Positions 1-8,630 of a stretch of 64,000 nt of DNA are shown piece after piece. Below the pieces are notes generated by a model. It did no database searches and had not been told where the DNA came from. It was given only the letters and a program-made list of their open reading frames with translations. The translations under genes and the position numbers were made by a program. The first letter of the stretch is position 1; every line of letters starts with the position of its first letter. Origin of the DNA: Alphaproteobacteria bacterium WMHbin7 (GTDB lineage Bacteria; Pseudomonadota; Alphaproteobacteria; Rhodospirillales; WMHbin7); the NCBI GenBank assembly GCA_002753155.1, contig PDZW01000005.1, positions 1-64,000 on the forward strand, given 5' to 3'.

Positions 1-58
1 CCTCCTGCTCCTTCAGAATCCCGATTATCTGCTCTTCCGTAAACCGACTGCGCTTCAT
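1..58 (-). mobile_element. IS3-family transposase OrfA, N-terminus (cut by window edge)
   Basis: Reverse complement of 1-58 reads MKRSRFTEEQIIGILKEQE, the characteristic IS3-family OrfA N-terminus. Confidence 0.88.
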
Positions 59-84
59 CGTCCGTCTCCTCTGGATGACGGACT

Positions 85-402
85 CTACCAAAAAATGGAG
101 GAAAACGAGGGGCTCAGGTCACCTTGATGATCCCACTTATTAAGTTCGTTTATTATTATTGAACAAAGTGGGCGAAATTTTTCTTCCGGCAACCGGCGCG
201 CTAAGCCATTTATTCCAACCACCACAGCCCCAACAGTTGCGAAGAAACCCCACTTTTCTGACGACTGAACTTTCAAAAAGGGGTGCAACTCAGTAATTGG
301 TATAAAAGTTGTCACCGCAAGAATGGCGCAGGACTGAACGAGCCGCTCAGCCTTCGGTTTAAATGGATCGTTGCGGCCAAATAATCTTGATAGCAGAGTC
401 AT
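85..402 (-). pseudogene. Small hypothetical membrane protein, 3' end truncated by the IS insertion
   Basis: ORF has a hydrophobic segment (WGFFATVGAVVVGINGLA); its last 11 codons (DLSPSFSSIFW) lie inside the IS end. Confidence 0.5.
107..121. repeat. Putative terminal inverted repeat end of the IS3-family element
   Basis: Reverse complement reads TGACCTGAGCCCCTC, resembling IS3-family ends that begin TGACCTG; lies about 50 bp upstream of the OrfA start. The other end is outside the window. Confidence 0.65.
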
Positions 403-514
403 ATTCCCTCCCTCAATTATCGGCCTTTGTAATATTAAAATTAGAGATTAATTGGATACCTCTGTCAAATTCCTAGAATTCGCAGGACAAGTCTTGCCAG
501 GAAATGTGCCGCGA

Positions 515-619
515 GCGGCGTTAGCGCAAACCGTTAGCACAAAATCATAGACAAATCAGAATATTAAAACAAATCCAATGCGTTGGCTGGCGGGCGGCGT
601 TAGCACAAACCGTTAGCAC
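515..619. repeat. Pair of near-identical 26-bp direct repeats, GCGGCGTTAGC(G/A)CAAACCGTTAGCAC
   Basis: Copies at 515-540 and 594-619 differ at one position; each contains two GTTAGC hexamers 13 bp apart. Confidence 0.85.
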
Positions 620-663
620 TTTTGTGTTTCTTCAAAAATTCACAAACGCTAACTCATTGAAAA

Positions 664-700
664 AACAAAAAAAAGGGCCGTGGAAAACCACGGCCCAAGT
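664..700 (-). terminator. Rho-independent terminator on the minus strand
   Basis: GGGCCGTGG-AAAA-CCACGGCCC (675-696), flanked at low coordinates by an A-tract that is a U-tract on the minus strand. Confidence 0.7.
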
Positions 701-752
701 CTAGGGAGGAAACGTCCAAGAAAAGCAGACAAGGGAACGTCAGGGACGTCCG

Positions 753-794
753 TTTGCTGCAGTGCGAAATATATAAACGATTTTGCTGCAGCGC
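753..794. repeat. Direct repeat pair TTTGCTGCAG(T/C)GC
   Basis: Copies at 753-765 and 782-794, 29 bp apart, separated by AT-rich sequence. Confidence 0.7.
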
Positions 795-885
795 AAGAGC
801 GTTTTTGCATGGCTGATAAACAGCAGCCCTGAGAGGGGGTTAGCAAAAACATCTCAAGCCTTACTCACCTTGGCCCGCCTGTTGC

Positions 886-1737
886 ATGAAACAAGCAAAC
901 AGGATGACAGCCATGACGCCCCGCCTTGCCCTCTTCCTTTCCCTCTTCACGGCCCTTTTGGGCTCGTTTGCAACGCCAGAAGCCAGGGCTGAGGCCGATC
1001 CCTATGCCGTTTGCGCCCAGAATGTCGCCAGGGCCGAGAAGACCGAAGGCGTTCCCCAGGGGCTGCTGACCGCCATTTCGACCGTCGAATCAGGACGGTG
1101 GGACAAGGACAGGCGGGCAACACTTGCCTGGCCCTGGACCGTTACCTCGGGGGGTAATGGGCAATTTTTCGCCAGCAAGGCCGAGGCCATCGCCGAAGTC
1201 CGGCGCATGAAAGGCCAGGGTATTCGCAATATCGATGTCGGCTGCATGCAGATCAATCTGCACCACCATGCCGAGGCCTTCGACAGCCTGGACGAGGCCT
1301 TCGATCCCGCCACCAACGCCGCCTATGCCGCAAGGTTCCTGCGCTCGCTCTACGATACCCATCAAGATTGGATGACGGCGGCCAGCCACTACCACTCGGC
1401 CACCCCGGAACTTGGCGCGCGCTACCGCTTGAAGGTTCTGGCGGCCTGGAACGGCCAGGATGAAGCGCTGTCAACCGCCTGGACCCAGACGGCCAATTGG
1501 ACCCTTGCCCAGCCCGCCTCGGCCCCGTCACCCGCCGCCGCTCTGCCAATTCGAGAGCGCCCCAGCCAGACCTCGACCCATCGCCCTTCCACAGCCAAGG
1601 CCAAGCCCGCCCCCTCTCTGCCCGCCCCCGTGCCCAACGAAAGTGTACGCGCCGAAGCGCGGTCCTTCGCCCAGGCTTGGCGAGAAGCCAGGCTGGCCGA
1701 GTACAAAAGCCGCAAAGCGGCCCGCGGCGGGGTTTGA
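886..1737 (+). CDS. Lytic transglycosylase (SLT-like) with signal peptide
   Basis: N-terminal signal peptide; GLLTAISTVESGR and DVGCMQINLHHH motifs typical of SLT transglycosylases. Start may be 904 or 913. Confidence 0.8.
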   Translation: MKQANRMTAMTPRLALFLSLFTALLGSFATPEARAEADPYAVCAQNVARAEKTEGVPQGLLTAISTVESGRWDKDRRATLAWPWTVTSGGNGQFFASKAEAIAEVRRMKGQGIRNIDVGCMQINLHHHAEAFDSLDEAFDPATNAAYAARFLRSLYDTHQDWMTAASHYHSATPELGARYRLKVLAAWNGQDEALSTAWTQTANWTLAQPASAPSPAAALPIRERPSQTSTHRPSTAKAKPAPSLPAPVPNESVRAEARSFAQAWREARLAEYKSRKAARGGV

Positions 1738-2457
1738 TCAGGGTATGATGGTCTTAGAACTCTCATTCTCGGCGGCTTGAATGGCCGCTTCCTGGGCCTT
1801 TCTGCGTTTCATCGTGCTGAGAAACCACAACACCACAAAAAGCGACACGAAGCCGCCCAGGATGTGGAAGGGATAAGCACCCAGCCACTCGCCCATGGCG
1901 ACCCCCAGGAAATAACCGCCCCAGGCAAAGGAATTGGCCCAAACGGTCGCCGCGATCAGATTGAGTGCGAAATATTTCAAGCGCGAGACGCCGCTCATCC
2001 CGATCACGAAGGGGCTGATATTGCGCACCCCATAGATGAAGCGAAAGGTGAGAATGAAGATCGTCTGATGGTCGCGCACCATGTGAAAGGCCCAGGCGAT
2101 CTTCTTTTCCATGCCCGGCCAGCGTTGCAGCAAGGGCTGGCCATAGATGCGCCCAATATAGAAGTAGAACTGGTCACCGACGAAACTGCCCAGCAGGGCG
2201 AATCCCATGACCAGCCAGATATTGATGTTGTAGGTGCCTTCCTGAGCCAGATACCCCAGGACGATGATAAAGGTCTCGCCTTCGAGAAAGGTCCAGATCA
2301 CCACCACCACGTAAAGGAGGTAGTGATAGCTTTCAAGAAAGCTGCGGACGAATTGTGTGAACTCTTCCAAGACGGACCCGGTGACTAGTGCGGTGGTTTC
2401 GACGTTGCTGCGATCATGCGGCGCCGCTTTCAGGTACTTCGAAACCGGAGACCACAC
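1738..2457 (-). CDS. DedA family membrane protein
   Basis: FLEGETFIIVLGYLAQEG, GDQFYFYIGRIYG and FRFIYGVRN motifs of DedA/SNARE-associated proteins. N-terminal start uncertain. Confidence 0.8.
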   Translation of the reverse strand: MWSPVSKYLKAAPHDRSNVETTALVTGSVLEEFTQFVRSFLESYHYLLYVVVVIWTFLEGETFIIVLGYLAQEGTYNINIWLVMGFALLGSFVGDQFYFYIGRIYGQPLLQRWPGMEKKIAWAFHMVRDHQTIFILTFRFIYGVRNISPFVIGMSGVSRLKYFALNLIAATVWANSFAWGGYFLGVAMGEWLGAYPFHILGGFVSLFVVLWFLSTMKRRKAQEAAIQAAENESSKTIIP

Positions 2458-2604
2458 TGACGATCAAGTGGTTGTTTTTTGCAATGTCGGCAAAGCAGGA
2501 GACAACGTCAATGGAAGAAGCGAAGACAGACGCTTATTTCTTTTAGCTTAAATTTTTGCCGAACGGGCCAGCCCGGAAAAAGTCGAACCGGCAGGGCGGA
2601 CAAA

Positions 2605-2635
2605 CGAAAGGGGGCGCCAAAAGACGCCCCCTCGT
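2605..2635 (-). terminator. Terminator downstream of flagellin
   Basis: GGGGGCG...CGCCCCC hairpin (2610-2616 / 2625-2631) just after the flagellin stop, U-rich on the minus strand. Confidence 0.6.
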
Positions 2636-2656
2636 TTATCCAATCGCGAGAAGCGA

Positions 2657-3478
2657 CTAGAAGAGCTTCAGAATCGACTGTTCGGACTGGTTGGCCAGCG
2701 ACAGCGAGGTAATACCCAACTGTTGGCGGGTCTGCAGGGCGAGCAGGTTGGCCGATTCCTCGTTGATGTCGGCGTTGACCAGCTTGGCCGCGCCTTCTTC
2801 CAAGGTCATGACCAGGTTCTTGGTGAAGTCCAAGCGAATCTGCAGCACCGAGTTGTTCGAACCGAAGGTGCTGGCCTGTGCGCGCAGAGACTTCAAGCCG
2901 GCGTCGACCTGGGCGATGCCCGATTCGACAGTCGCCGAGTCGGTCCAGTTGGCGGCCGTAATCGTCTGCATGGTGAGGCCCGAAGCGTCGAGACGGACGC
3001 CGGAGATGGTCAGCTTGTGGCTGGCGAATTCGTCGAAGGTGACGACCAGCGAGGCGCTGGTGCCGTTGACGAGGTTCTTACCGCCGTAGCTGGCGTCATA
3101 GGCCAACTGGTTGATCGCGGTGACCAGCGTGTTGTACTGGCTGGCCAACTTGGTCTGTTGGGCGGTATCGGTGGTTGACTGGGCCGCAGTGGCAAGCGCC
3201 TTGGCCTGTTCGACCATCTTGGTGATGCTGTCGATGCCCTTGGTGGCCGATGTCAACTGGCTGATGGACTGGTCCATCGTGTTCTTGAGGTTGGCAAGGT
3301 CGGTACCGCGGTTGGACAGTCCGGCCGCCGTGAAGAAGGCCTGGGCGTTATCCAGCGAGCTGTTGACGTTCTTGCCGGTCGAGAGGCGGTTCTGAGTGCG
3401 CCCGATCAACGATGCCGTGTTCTGCAAGGACAGCAGGTTTGTGCGGATCGATGATGTAAGTGTGATGTCTGTAGCCAT
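2657..3478 (-). CDS. Flagellin
   Basis: N-terminal MATDITLTSSIRTNLLSLQNTASLIGRTQNRLSTGKNVNSSLDNA and C-terminal LALQTRQQLGITSLSLANQSEQSILKLF. Confidence 0.95.
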   Translation of the reverse strand: MATDITLTSSIRTNLLSLQNTASLIGRTQNRLSTGKNVNSSLDNAQAFFTAAGLSNRGTDLANLKNTMDQSISQLTSATKGIDSITKMVEQAKALATAAQSTTDTAQQTKLASQYNTLVTAINQLAYDASYGGKNLVNGTSASLVVTFDEFASHKLTISGVRLDASGLTMQTITAANWTDSATVESGIAQVDAGLKSLRAQASTFGSNNSVLQIRLDFTKNLVMTLEEGAAKLVNADINEESANLLALQTRQQLGITSLSLANQSEQSILKLF

Positions 3479-3586
3479 GATCGTTCTCCTGTTCTAGGTC
3501 GATTCGGTAGGCGGTTCTGCCTGCCTAGGGGATGCGGCACTGCCACCGAGAAAATAACACGGACTTCCCCTATCGCTTGCTATGTT

Positions 3587-3602
3587 AGCACCCCCCGGGC
3601 CA
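3587..3602 (-). promoter_or_regulatory. Candidate sigma-54 promoter of flagellin
   Basis: Minus strand TGGCCCGGGGGGTGCT versus consensus TGGCACGNNNNTTGCW; two mismatches with exact GG-N10-GC spacing; 109 bp upstream of the ATG. Confidence 0.5.
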
Positions 3603-3770
3603 GAGTCAATCTTTTCCGGGGGTCTGCTAACCGGGGAAACATTTCCCAACCTGCGCCTAGATACTGTGTCCTGATTTAAAAGTACCACCAGTAATAGACG
3701 TGTGTTGGGGCCTTTCTGAACTAACTCCAAGTTTCTTCCTGGAGGCTTAAAACTTCCTTACCGGCCGGAA

Positions 3771-5246
3771 TTAAATATAGTCGGCCAGGCTGAGCTGCTG
3801 AATTCGGCCAAAGGCCGTATAGGAAACTTCCAGTGCGTTTTGCTGACTGGTGAGCAGGGTAACGATCTCAGTCTTCTCGATGTTTTCCAAGTCCGACAGG
3901 CGCGATTCCGAAGTGGCCTTGAAGTTGCTCTGCAGGTCGATCGCCCGCTGAATCGAGGTGACATGGGTTTCGATGGTGTATTGCATGGTCAGCAGATCAC
4001 TGTCCAACTCGCTCGAGGACGGATCGTGCTGAATCGAATCATTCACCAACTGGATGACATCGCCGATCAGCGTGGGATTGGAGGTTTCCACCTGGCTCAT
4101 ATTGCCCTGGGACATGATGAGCATGGCCCGCATGAGCTTCTCGATGGCCGGGTCGTTGGCGGTAATGCCCGTCGTCACCGTGCGGTTCTCGTCGATCCGA
4201 TGATCGATCTGCATATTATCGCCTTTGTAGTAATAGTTCGTTCCCAAGGCGACATGGCCGGAACGCGTGGTGGGAAACTGGCTTTGCGGCCTGATCATGA
4301 CGCCTGGCGTGGCGACTTCCGTGACAGGAGCCGCTGTCAGGGTCAGAATCGTATTCGTTCCGTCGATCGAAGCGATGGTGTAGGCGGTGTTGTTCGAGTT
4401 CGTGCCTGAGAAGGTAACCCTGTCCCCCGCCGAATAGCCTGAGAAAGCCCCGGCATTGGCCGCCGTGATCGTGCTGCCGGCACTGCTGAAGGTGAGGTTG
4501 CCGGTGTTGGCTGCCGGAGGCGGCTGCATCGTAGCCCCGCTCGACGCCACTTCGTTGACCGGAGCCGTGGTCAGGGTCAGGATGGTCTTCGTGGCGTCGA
4601 TCGAGGCGACAGTATAGGTGGCGTCGTTCGAGGCCGTGCCCGAGATCAAAATCGAATCGCCGGCGGCGATGCCTGTGAAGGTGCCCGCATTGGCCGCAGT
4701 GATGGTGCTGGCGGCGTTGTCGAAAGTAAGCTGCCCCGTGATCGAGGAGACGGTGGCCTGCTTGTAGGAGGACTGGTATTGCGTCAGCGATCCCCAGGTG
4801 ATGTCCACGGGCTTGGTATTGGTCTTGCCACCGGAGAAGATGAAGTTGCCGTTCATCTTCTCGTTCATGAGTGACTGAATCTCGGTCAAATGCGTCCAGG
4901 ACAATTGCTGAACCAAGCCCAGTGCATCGGGATCATCCGCCCCCTTGGACAGGAAGGCGCCAAGTTCCGTACGGTACCTGCCCGCGATGTCCATGACGGT
5001 CTTTAGCGAATCCGACATGATCTTCAGCTTGGTCTTTTGAGTCGTGTTGGTACCGATAAGCCGGACAGTCTGGTCGTGCTGGTTTTCCAAAGAAACCAGA
5101 TTGAAGGAATCGCGGGAGATGCCGGCGTAATTCTGCGACTTCTTCTCGGTGTTGAGCATCGTGTTGAGATCTTGAAGACGCTTCTGCGAGTTCAGAAGCT
5201 GCGACAGCAGCATGTTGTCCGATGCAAGACTTCCTACGCGAGACAT
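3771..5246 (-). CDS. flgL: Flagellar hook-associated protein FlgL / flagellin-like, with tandem internal repeats
   Basis: N- and C-terminal flagellin-like D0/D1 regions, immediately downstream of flgK. Confidence 0.8.
   Translation of the reverse strand: MSRVGSLASDNMLLSQLLNSQKRLQDLNTMLNTEKKSQNYAGISRDSFNLVSLENQHDQTVRLIGTNTTQKTKLKIMSDSLKTVMDIAGRYRTELGAFLSKGADDPDALGLVQQLSWTHLTEIQSLMNEKMNGNFIFSGGKTNTKPVDITWGSLTQYQSSYKQATVSSITGQLTFDNAASTITAANAGTFTGIAAGDSILISGTASNDATYTVASIDATKTILTLTTAPVNEVASSGATMQPPPAANTGNLTFSSAGSTITAANAGAFSGYSAGDRVTFSGTNSNNTAYTIASIDGTNTILTLTAAPVTEVATPGVMIRPQSQFPTTRSGHVALGTNYYYKGDNMQIDHRIDENRTVTTGITANDPAIEKLMRAMLIMSQGNMSQVETSNPTLIGDVIQLVNDSIQHDPSSSELDSDLLTMQYTIETHVTSIQRAIDLQSNFKATSESRLSDLENIEKTEIVTLLTSQQNALEVSYTAFGRIQQLSLADYI
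4287..4739 (-). repeat. Two tandem about 78-aa repeats inside FlgL
   Basis: TGQLTFDNAASTITAANAGTFTGIAAGDSILISGTASNDATYTVASIDATKTILTLTTAPVNEVAS versus TGNLTFSSAGSTITAANAGAFSGYSAGDRVTFSGTNSNNTAYTIASIDGTNTILTLTAAPVTEVAT. Confidence 0.9.
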
Positions 5247-5262
5247 TTCTTGCCTCCTTCGC

Positions 5263-7737
5263 TTAGCGGATCAGGTTGCCAAGGACTTCAAAGAGAGTCT
5301 GGGTGGTGCTGATCACTTTTGCCGCAGCCACATAGGACTGCTGGAAGATGATCAACTGCGCCATCTCTTCGTCCAGGTTCACGGCACTGACCGCCGCGTC
5401 CTTGACATACAGACTCTCCTTCAAATTCTTCAAATATTCAAGTGTTTGTGAGTTATTGTCGGCCCGGGTGGCCGTATCCGACACCACGTTCGCTGCATAG
5501 CCCTCGAAGGTAAGCGTCTGAACGGAAACGTTTCCCGCAGTCCGGAAGGACAGGGTCGTGGTCATCCGCTCGGTGAAGGCCAGGGCCGTCGTGTTGTCGC
5601 CCGTTCCCAGATAATACACACCGGTATCGCTGTTGTACTGCAAAGCACCCCTGGACATCATGCTGGGGGCCGCCTTGATATCGTCACGCACTTCGATGAC
5701 CGAGGCCAGGGTGGTGGCCCCCGCCTGCATCGAAAGCGAAGTCAGCAGCGTTCCCGCCGTCTGGGTCAATTGCAGCTCTTCGCCGGTATCCGATATCAAG
5801 CGCAAGCGGTAGCCCGCACCCTCGGGCACCATGCTGGCGGTAACACCGGTCACGGTCGTTGCGGTGACGCCTGAATTGACCTGGGCATTGTTGATGGCGC
5901 TGACGATCTGCGTCATCGTGGCCCCGGCGGCGATGGTGATCGATCCCAGACCGCCGATGCCGTTGGTGAGATCGCCCAAGCTCCAGGTTCCGCCGGCGGC
6001 GGCCGTCCACCCCCTGGATTGAATCGCCGATTCATAGAGATCCTGGGGCTCGTTGGTAACGAGGAAATCGTTGAGGCCCAGAAAATTCGAGAACCCCTTA
6101 AGGCCCGTTTCGTCGTTCGTGCCGTTGCCGTCCTTGTCGAAGGAGATGGTGGAATCCTGCGCCGCGCCATGGAAACCCAGTGAATCGCGAAGTGCTGTGG
6201 TGCTGGGCACGATCAAGAGATCGTTGCCCGTGGTGGCATGGGTGACGCGGATGCGCACACCATCGCCGTCCGAGACGATGTTGGCGACGACCCCGGCCAG
6301 GGCATTCAGATTGGTCGTGATCGTGGCCAGGCTGTCGGTGGCCAGGACGGCGACGGGCGAACCGACAAGGGCACCCGTAGAATCGTAGATGGCCAGGTTG
6401 CCCGCCTGCCCCGGAATGCTGGTCGACCCCGTGAAAATGCGAGATTCAAGCTGGTCCGCCGACTCGTCGCGCATGACCAAACCAAGCGTGGTTGATTTAA
6501 GATTGATGTCGAACTGGCCGTCCGTGGCACTCACGGCCACTGTCGCCGAGGCGGCCCCGTTTGCCTGAAGCCATGCCTGGATGCGCGTGGCAACCGTATC
6601 GACCACCCAAGCCCCATTCACCGAAGCGCCGCCTGCCACCATCAGCGCATTCAGCGACGTGCGCGCCGTTTCAGTTCCGTCCGAATCGTAGATGGATAAG
6701 ATGGTATCCCCGTCCGTGACCGTCATGGTCTGAACCGAAGAATCGACGAAGATGCGCGTGCCGTTGAACTCGGCCTTCAGGTTAGGAAATGAGGTGCCCT
6801 GGTTGTGGATGCGGTTAATCTCGCTCTTGAGCTGATATGTTGTCTCGTCCAGTTCCGCCTGAAGATTGGGAATGATCGTATCACGCATATCGATCAGCGC
6901 CTTCATGCGTCCGCTGGAAAGCTCGGACGTGATGTCATTCACGCCGACATAGAGCCCGGCAATGTCTCCGCCCAGCTTGGACATGGAAGACAACATCGTA
7001 TTGGCTGGCGTATGGGACATTGTGACCGTGGCGCTGTCCAGGAGCGTCCGCCCTCCGCCGGAGTAGACAACGACCGTGTTGTCGTCGCGCTTGAAGGTGT
7101 GGATGTCAATGTATTCGCTGATATCTGACAGCGCCACATCCCGCTGATCCTCGAGATCGCCGATCTCGTGGCCGACCGCCTGCTCGCGCACGATGGTATC
7201 GTTCAAGTTCAGAATGTCGGAAAGCTTGGAATTGATGATCGTGACCGCGTTGGCGATCTCCTTGTCGGCATTGAGGCGCAGCGTCTGCAATTGCGCCGAC
7301 ATGCTGTTCAGGTTCAAGGTCATGTCCTCGGCGGCGCTGACGGCCCCCCATTGGACGCTGGTATTGTCGGGCGATGCCGCCAGGCTCTCCAACGACTGAC
7401 CGAACGAGGCGATCAGGTGGCTGAAAGTCGAATTGTCGCCGGGCCTTCCGAACAGATCCTGGATGCGGTCGTAGTAGCCACTTAGGCTGTCGGACATCGA
7501 CCAGTTGCTGGTTTCAGTCCGCAAATCCTTGCGAAGATTGTCATCCACCGTTCTGGTGACAGAAGATATCTGCACACCCGCGCCATGGCCTGCCAGGACG
7601 CGCGATTCGGCATTGACCGTTTTTCGCGAGAAACCTTCGGTATTGACGTTGGCGATGTTGTGCGAAATGAGGTCGAGGCTGCGCTGCGACACCAGAAGTC
7701 CGCTGATGGCCGTACTTAATCCAAGGGTCAGCGACAT
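5263..7737 (-). CDS. flgK: Flagellar hook-associated protein FlgK
   Basis: MSLTLGLSTAISGLLVSQRSLDLISHNIANVNTEGFSRK and C-terminal VNLDEEMAQLIIFQQSYVAAAKVISTTQTLFEVLGNL. Confidence 0.95.
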   Translation of the reverse strand: MSLTLGLSTAISGLLVSQRSLDLISHNIANVNTEGFSRKTVNAESRVLAGHGAGVQISSVTRTVDDNLRKDLRTETSNWSMSDSLSGYYDRIQDLFGRPGDNSTFSHLIASFGQSLESLAASPDNTSVQWGAVSAAEDMTLNLNSMSAQLQTLRLNADKEIANAVTIINSKLSDILNLNDTIVREQAVGHEIGDLEDQRDVALSDISEYIDIHTFKRDDNTVVVYSGGGRTLLDSATVTMSHTPANTMLSSMSKLGGDIAGLYVGVNDITSELSSGRMKALIDMRDTIIPNLQAELDETTYQLKSEINRIHNQGTSFPNLKAEFNGTRIFVDSSVQTMTVTDGDTILSIYDSDGTETARTSLNALMVAGGASVNGAWVVDTVATRIQAWLQANGAASATVAVSATDGQFDINLKSTTLGLVMRDESADQLESRIFTGSTSIPGQAGNLAIYDSTGALVGSPVAVLATDSLATITTNLNALAGVVANIVSDGDGVRIRVTHATTGNDLLIVPSTTALRDSLGFHGAAQDSTISFDKDGNGTNDETGLKGFSNFLGLNDFLVTNEPQDLYESAIQSRGWTAAAGGTWSLGDLTNGIGGLGSITIAAGATMTQIVSAINNAQVNSGVTATTVTGVTASMVPEGAGYRLRLISDTGEELQLTQTAGTLLTSLSMQAGATTLASVIEVRDDIKAAPSMMSRGALQYNSDTGVYYLGTGDNTTALAFTERMTTTLSFRTAGNVSVQTLTFEGYAANVVSDTATRADNNSQTLEYLKNLKESLYVKDAAVSAVNLDEEMAQLIIFQQSYVAAAKVISTTQTLFEVLGNLIR

Positions 7738-7755
7738 GGGTTTCTCCCGTCCCTG

Positions 7756-8292
7756 CTAGAGGGTCTTGTTCACTGAAACGGCGACGGAGGGCATGCCTTT
7801 GCGCCGCCCCGACCCGATACTGCCTTCACGATCATAAGCCACGCCGCCCGCCTGATGCTTGCGTGCGGCGTCGACCACGGCCTTCAGAACCCGCTGATTG
7901 GCCTCGATCGAGGCCTTCAACAGCCGCCCGTTGGAGGCAACCAGTGCATCAAGTCTCTTGGCCAGGGCCATCACCTGATCGCGCACCGGCTTGGAGAGAC
8001 TTTTCAAAGCCTCGCTTCCGCCCACCGATATCTGCTTCATGCCATGCTCGTACAGCCTGGAAAGGGCGGTTTTGCGTTCCTGCAATGACTCGACCTCCTC
8101 AAACTTGTGCTCGCGCAGCGCCAAGTTTTCGGCTTCAAGAAGCGCACACAGATGCTGGGCGGCCTCGACCACGGAAATCAGGGCCTGCGAAATTTCCTTG
8201 CCGCCTTCCTTGGGCTTGGCCTCGGCGCCCGATCCGGGAGCATCAGCCTGGCGCGTTACCGCGGCGCGCTGAAAGGATTGTGGAGCGTTCAT
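7756..8292 (-). CDS. FlgN-like flagellar export chaperone
   Basis: Small helical protein with LCALLEAENLALREHKFEEVESLQERKTALSRLYE, located between flgJ and flgK. Confidence 0.65.
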   Translation of the reverse strand: MNAPQSFQRAAVTRQADAPGSGAEAKPKEGGKEISQALISVVEAAQHLCALLEAENLALREHKFEEVESLQERKTALSRLYEHGMKQISVGGSEALKSLSKPVRDQVMALAKRLDALVASNGRLLKASIEANQRVLKAVVDAARKHQAGGVAYDREGSIGSGRRKGMPSVAVSVNKTL

Positions 8293-8630
8293 GACCTCAC
8301 CTCTTGCATCTTCAGCATATGTTCCTCGATCTGGCGGGCCAGCCCGATACGGCCTGTCTTGGCAGTCAGTTTGGCGTACTCATCCACCATGAAGGAACGG
8401 AAGGTTTCCTCACCGGCGCCGCCGCCGAACACTTCGTCGGTACCAACGCCCTCGAACATGTGCTTGTACATCTCGGCCATGAAGTGCGTTTCGAACTCCA
8501 GCGCCGTCTTCTTGATCTGCTCGGGCGAGACCTTGCCCTGGTTGACGGCGGGGCGTTGAGAACGCGCCTGTTCAAGGCCCAGATTGGCGCTGGCTGAAAG
8601 GCTGTCGAAGGCGGCTTGGGCGCTCATCAC
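8289..8630 (-). CDS. flgJ: Rod-binding protein, FlgJ N-terminal type
   Basis: ALEFETHFMAEMYKHMFEGVGTDEVFGGGAGEETFRSFMVDEYAKLTAKTGRIGLARQIEEHML, adjacent to flgI. Confidence 0.85.
   Translation of the reverse strand: MMSAQAAFDSLSASANLGLEQARSQRPAVNQGKVSPEQIKKTALEFETHFMAEMYKHMFEGVGTDEVFGGGAGEETFRSFMVDEYAKLTAKTGRIGLARQIEEHMLKMQEVRS

Noticed and set aside
515-619. CRISPR array
   Set aside because: Only two repeat copies with internal half-repeats and no third repeat or cas genes.
3526-3543. Second sigma-54-like site (GG-N10-GC) nearer the flagellin start
   Set aside because: The spacing fits but the flanking bases match the TGGCACG/TTGCW boxes poorly; the site at 3587-3602 is better.
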